Shown here piece after piece: positions 4,825 through 5,067 of a stretch of DNA of 5,067 bases. Both the position numbers and the translations under genes were made by a program. The notes beneath the pieces are model-generated. The model saw only the letters and a program-made list of their open reading frames with translations, was not told where the DNA came from and did not search any database. Source of the stretch: Streptosporangiaceae bacterium (lineage in GTDB: Bacteria > Actinomycetota > Actinomycetes > Streptosporangiales > Streptosporangiaceae); contig JASIGS010000755.1 in NCBI GenBank assembly GCA_030052355.1, forward strand, positions 1 to 5,067, read 5' to 3'. Positions within the stretch are counted from its first letter, which is position 1. The number at the start of each line of letters is the position of its first letter.

Positions 4825-5067
4825 ATGACCGATCCCGGCTGGGATATCCCCGGAGTCCCGCGGCCCGGCTCAGACGCTGCCGGTCCCGCGTGGCCCGCTG
4901 GCGACTCTTCGGCCACCCGTGCCCCGCGCGGCAAGTCCCGCCGCGCGGCGCGCGCGCCTGCTCGCGCGTTCGGCCCCGTCCCTTGCCTGGCGACGGCGGG
5001 CACCGCCACGGCAGGGACTGACTCGCCGGGCACTGCCACGGCGGGCACCGCCACCGCGGGCACTGAC
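4825..5067 (+). CDS. Unrecognised protein, N-terminal 81 residues; runs off right edge
   Basis: GGGAGG at 4814-4819 stands five bases before ATG 4825, and the frame is open to the window end with mostly G or C in third positions, which supports real coding. The visible protein begins MTDPGWDIPGVPRPGSD, then has a basic Arg/Ala/Lys stretch (about residues 32-48, RAPRGKSRRAARAPARA), FGPVPC (49-54), and from residue 57 five tandem 5-mers of the form [T/S][A/P]GT[A/D]. No known domain, membrane helix or signal peptide lies in this part; all of it looks disordered. A low-complexity head like this is common on large actinomycete membrane or regulatory proteins whose folded domains follow later, but the function cannot be read here. 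It is separated by 225 bases from the transpeptidase gene and probably has its own promoter. Confidence 0.65.
   Translation, partial: MTDPGWDIPGVPRPGSDAAGPAWPAGDSSATRAPRGKSRRAARAPARAFGPVPCLATAGTATAGTDSPGTATAGTATAGTD
4993..5067 (+). repeat. Five tandem 15-nt units reaching the window edge
   Basis: Units start at 4993, 5008, 5023, 5038 and 5053 and encode TAGTA, TAGTD, SPGTA, TAGTA and TAGTD in the frame of the gene at 4825. Units 1 and 4 are identical in DNA (ACGGCGGGCACCGCC). The array meets the right edge, so its true length is unknown. Confidence 0.88.

Noticed and set aside
4758..5063. Minus-strand frame with VPAVA-type repeats at the right end
   Set aside because: It is the reverse reading of the 15-nt array. 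The plus-strand gene has a good ribosome-binding site and GC-rich third positions, and the minus frame starts inside the array with no such site.

Overview
The window is very GC-rich, and its genes have mostly G or C in third codon positions, Shine-Dalgarno boxes of the GGAGG type and short intergenic gaps. Together with a luciferase-like (F420-type) oxidoreductase and a large membrane-anchored L,D-transpeptidase, this points to a high-GC Gram-positive actinomycete. I cannot name the genus. No RNA gene, CRISPR array, transposase, integrase or att-like site is visible, and the region looks like ordinary chromosome.

Layout: (1) Positions 1-932, minus strand: N-terminal 310 codons of an S9-type (prolyl oligopeptidase-like) serine peptidase. 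Only the beta-propeller is present; the catalytic domain lies beyond the left edge. (2) Positions 933-1095: a divergent intergenic region with a good plus-strand -10 box (TATGAT) followed directly by a perfect 6-3-6 palindrome, plus a weaker minus-strand promoter candidate. (3) Positions 1096-1488 and 1527 (or 1494)-2492, plus strand: a two-gene unit of a Rid/YjgF-family protein lacking the archetypal RidA arginine, then an LLM-class flavin/F420-dependent oxidoreductase. The oxidoreductase start is problematic: the only start with a ribosome-binding site is an ATT. A hairpin follows the pair. (4) Positions 2632-4599, plus strand: a 655-residue type II membrane protein with an acidic cytoplasmic tail of eleven 9-residue repeats, one transmembrane helix, Ig-like extracellular domains, a probable split peptidoglycan-binding helical domain and a C-terminal YkuD L,D-transpeptidase domain with a non-standard SLGC catalytic motif. 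(5) Positions 4600-4824: intergenic, with a weak terminator candidate and an AT-rich island. (6) Positions 4825-5067, plus strand: the first 81 codons of an unrecognised protein that enters a tandem 15-nt (5-residue) repeat and runs off the right edge.

How they work together: the Rid and LLM genes are almost certainly co-transcribed and probably serve one catabolic or detoxifying step, with an oxidoreductase producing or consuming a reactive intermediate handled by the Rid protein, by analogy with RutA/RutC. The substrate cannot be read from sequence. The S9 peptidase may share their regulatory region. The L,D-transpeptidase is a separate cell-wall cross-linking unit. I do not see convincing evidence for an undescribed multi-gene system. 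The items most worth checking are the ATT start, the variant transpeptidase active site and the repeat-built N-terminal tail.
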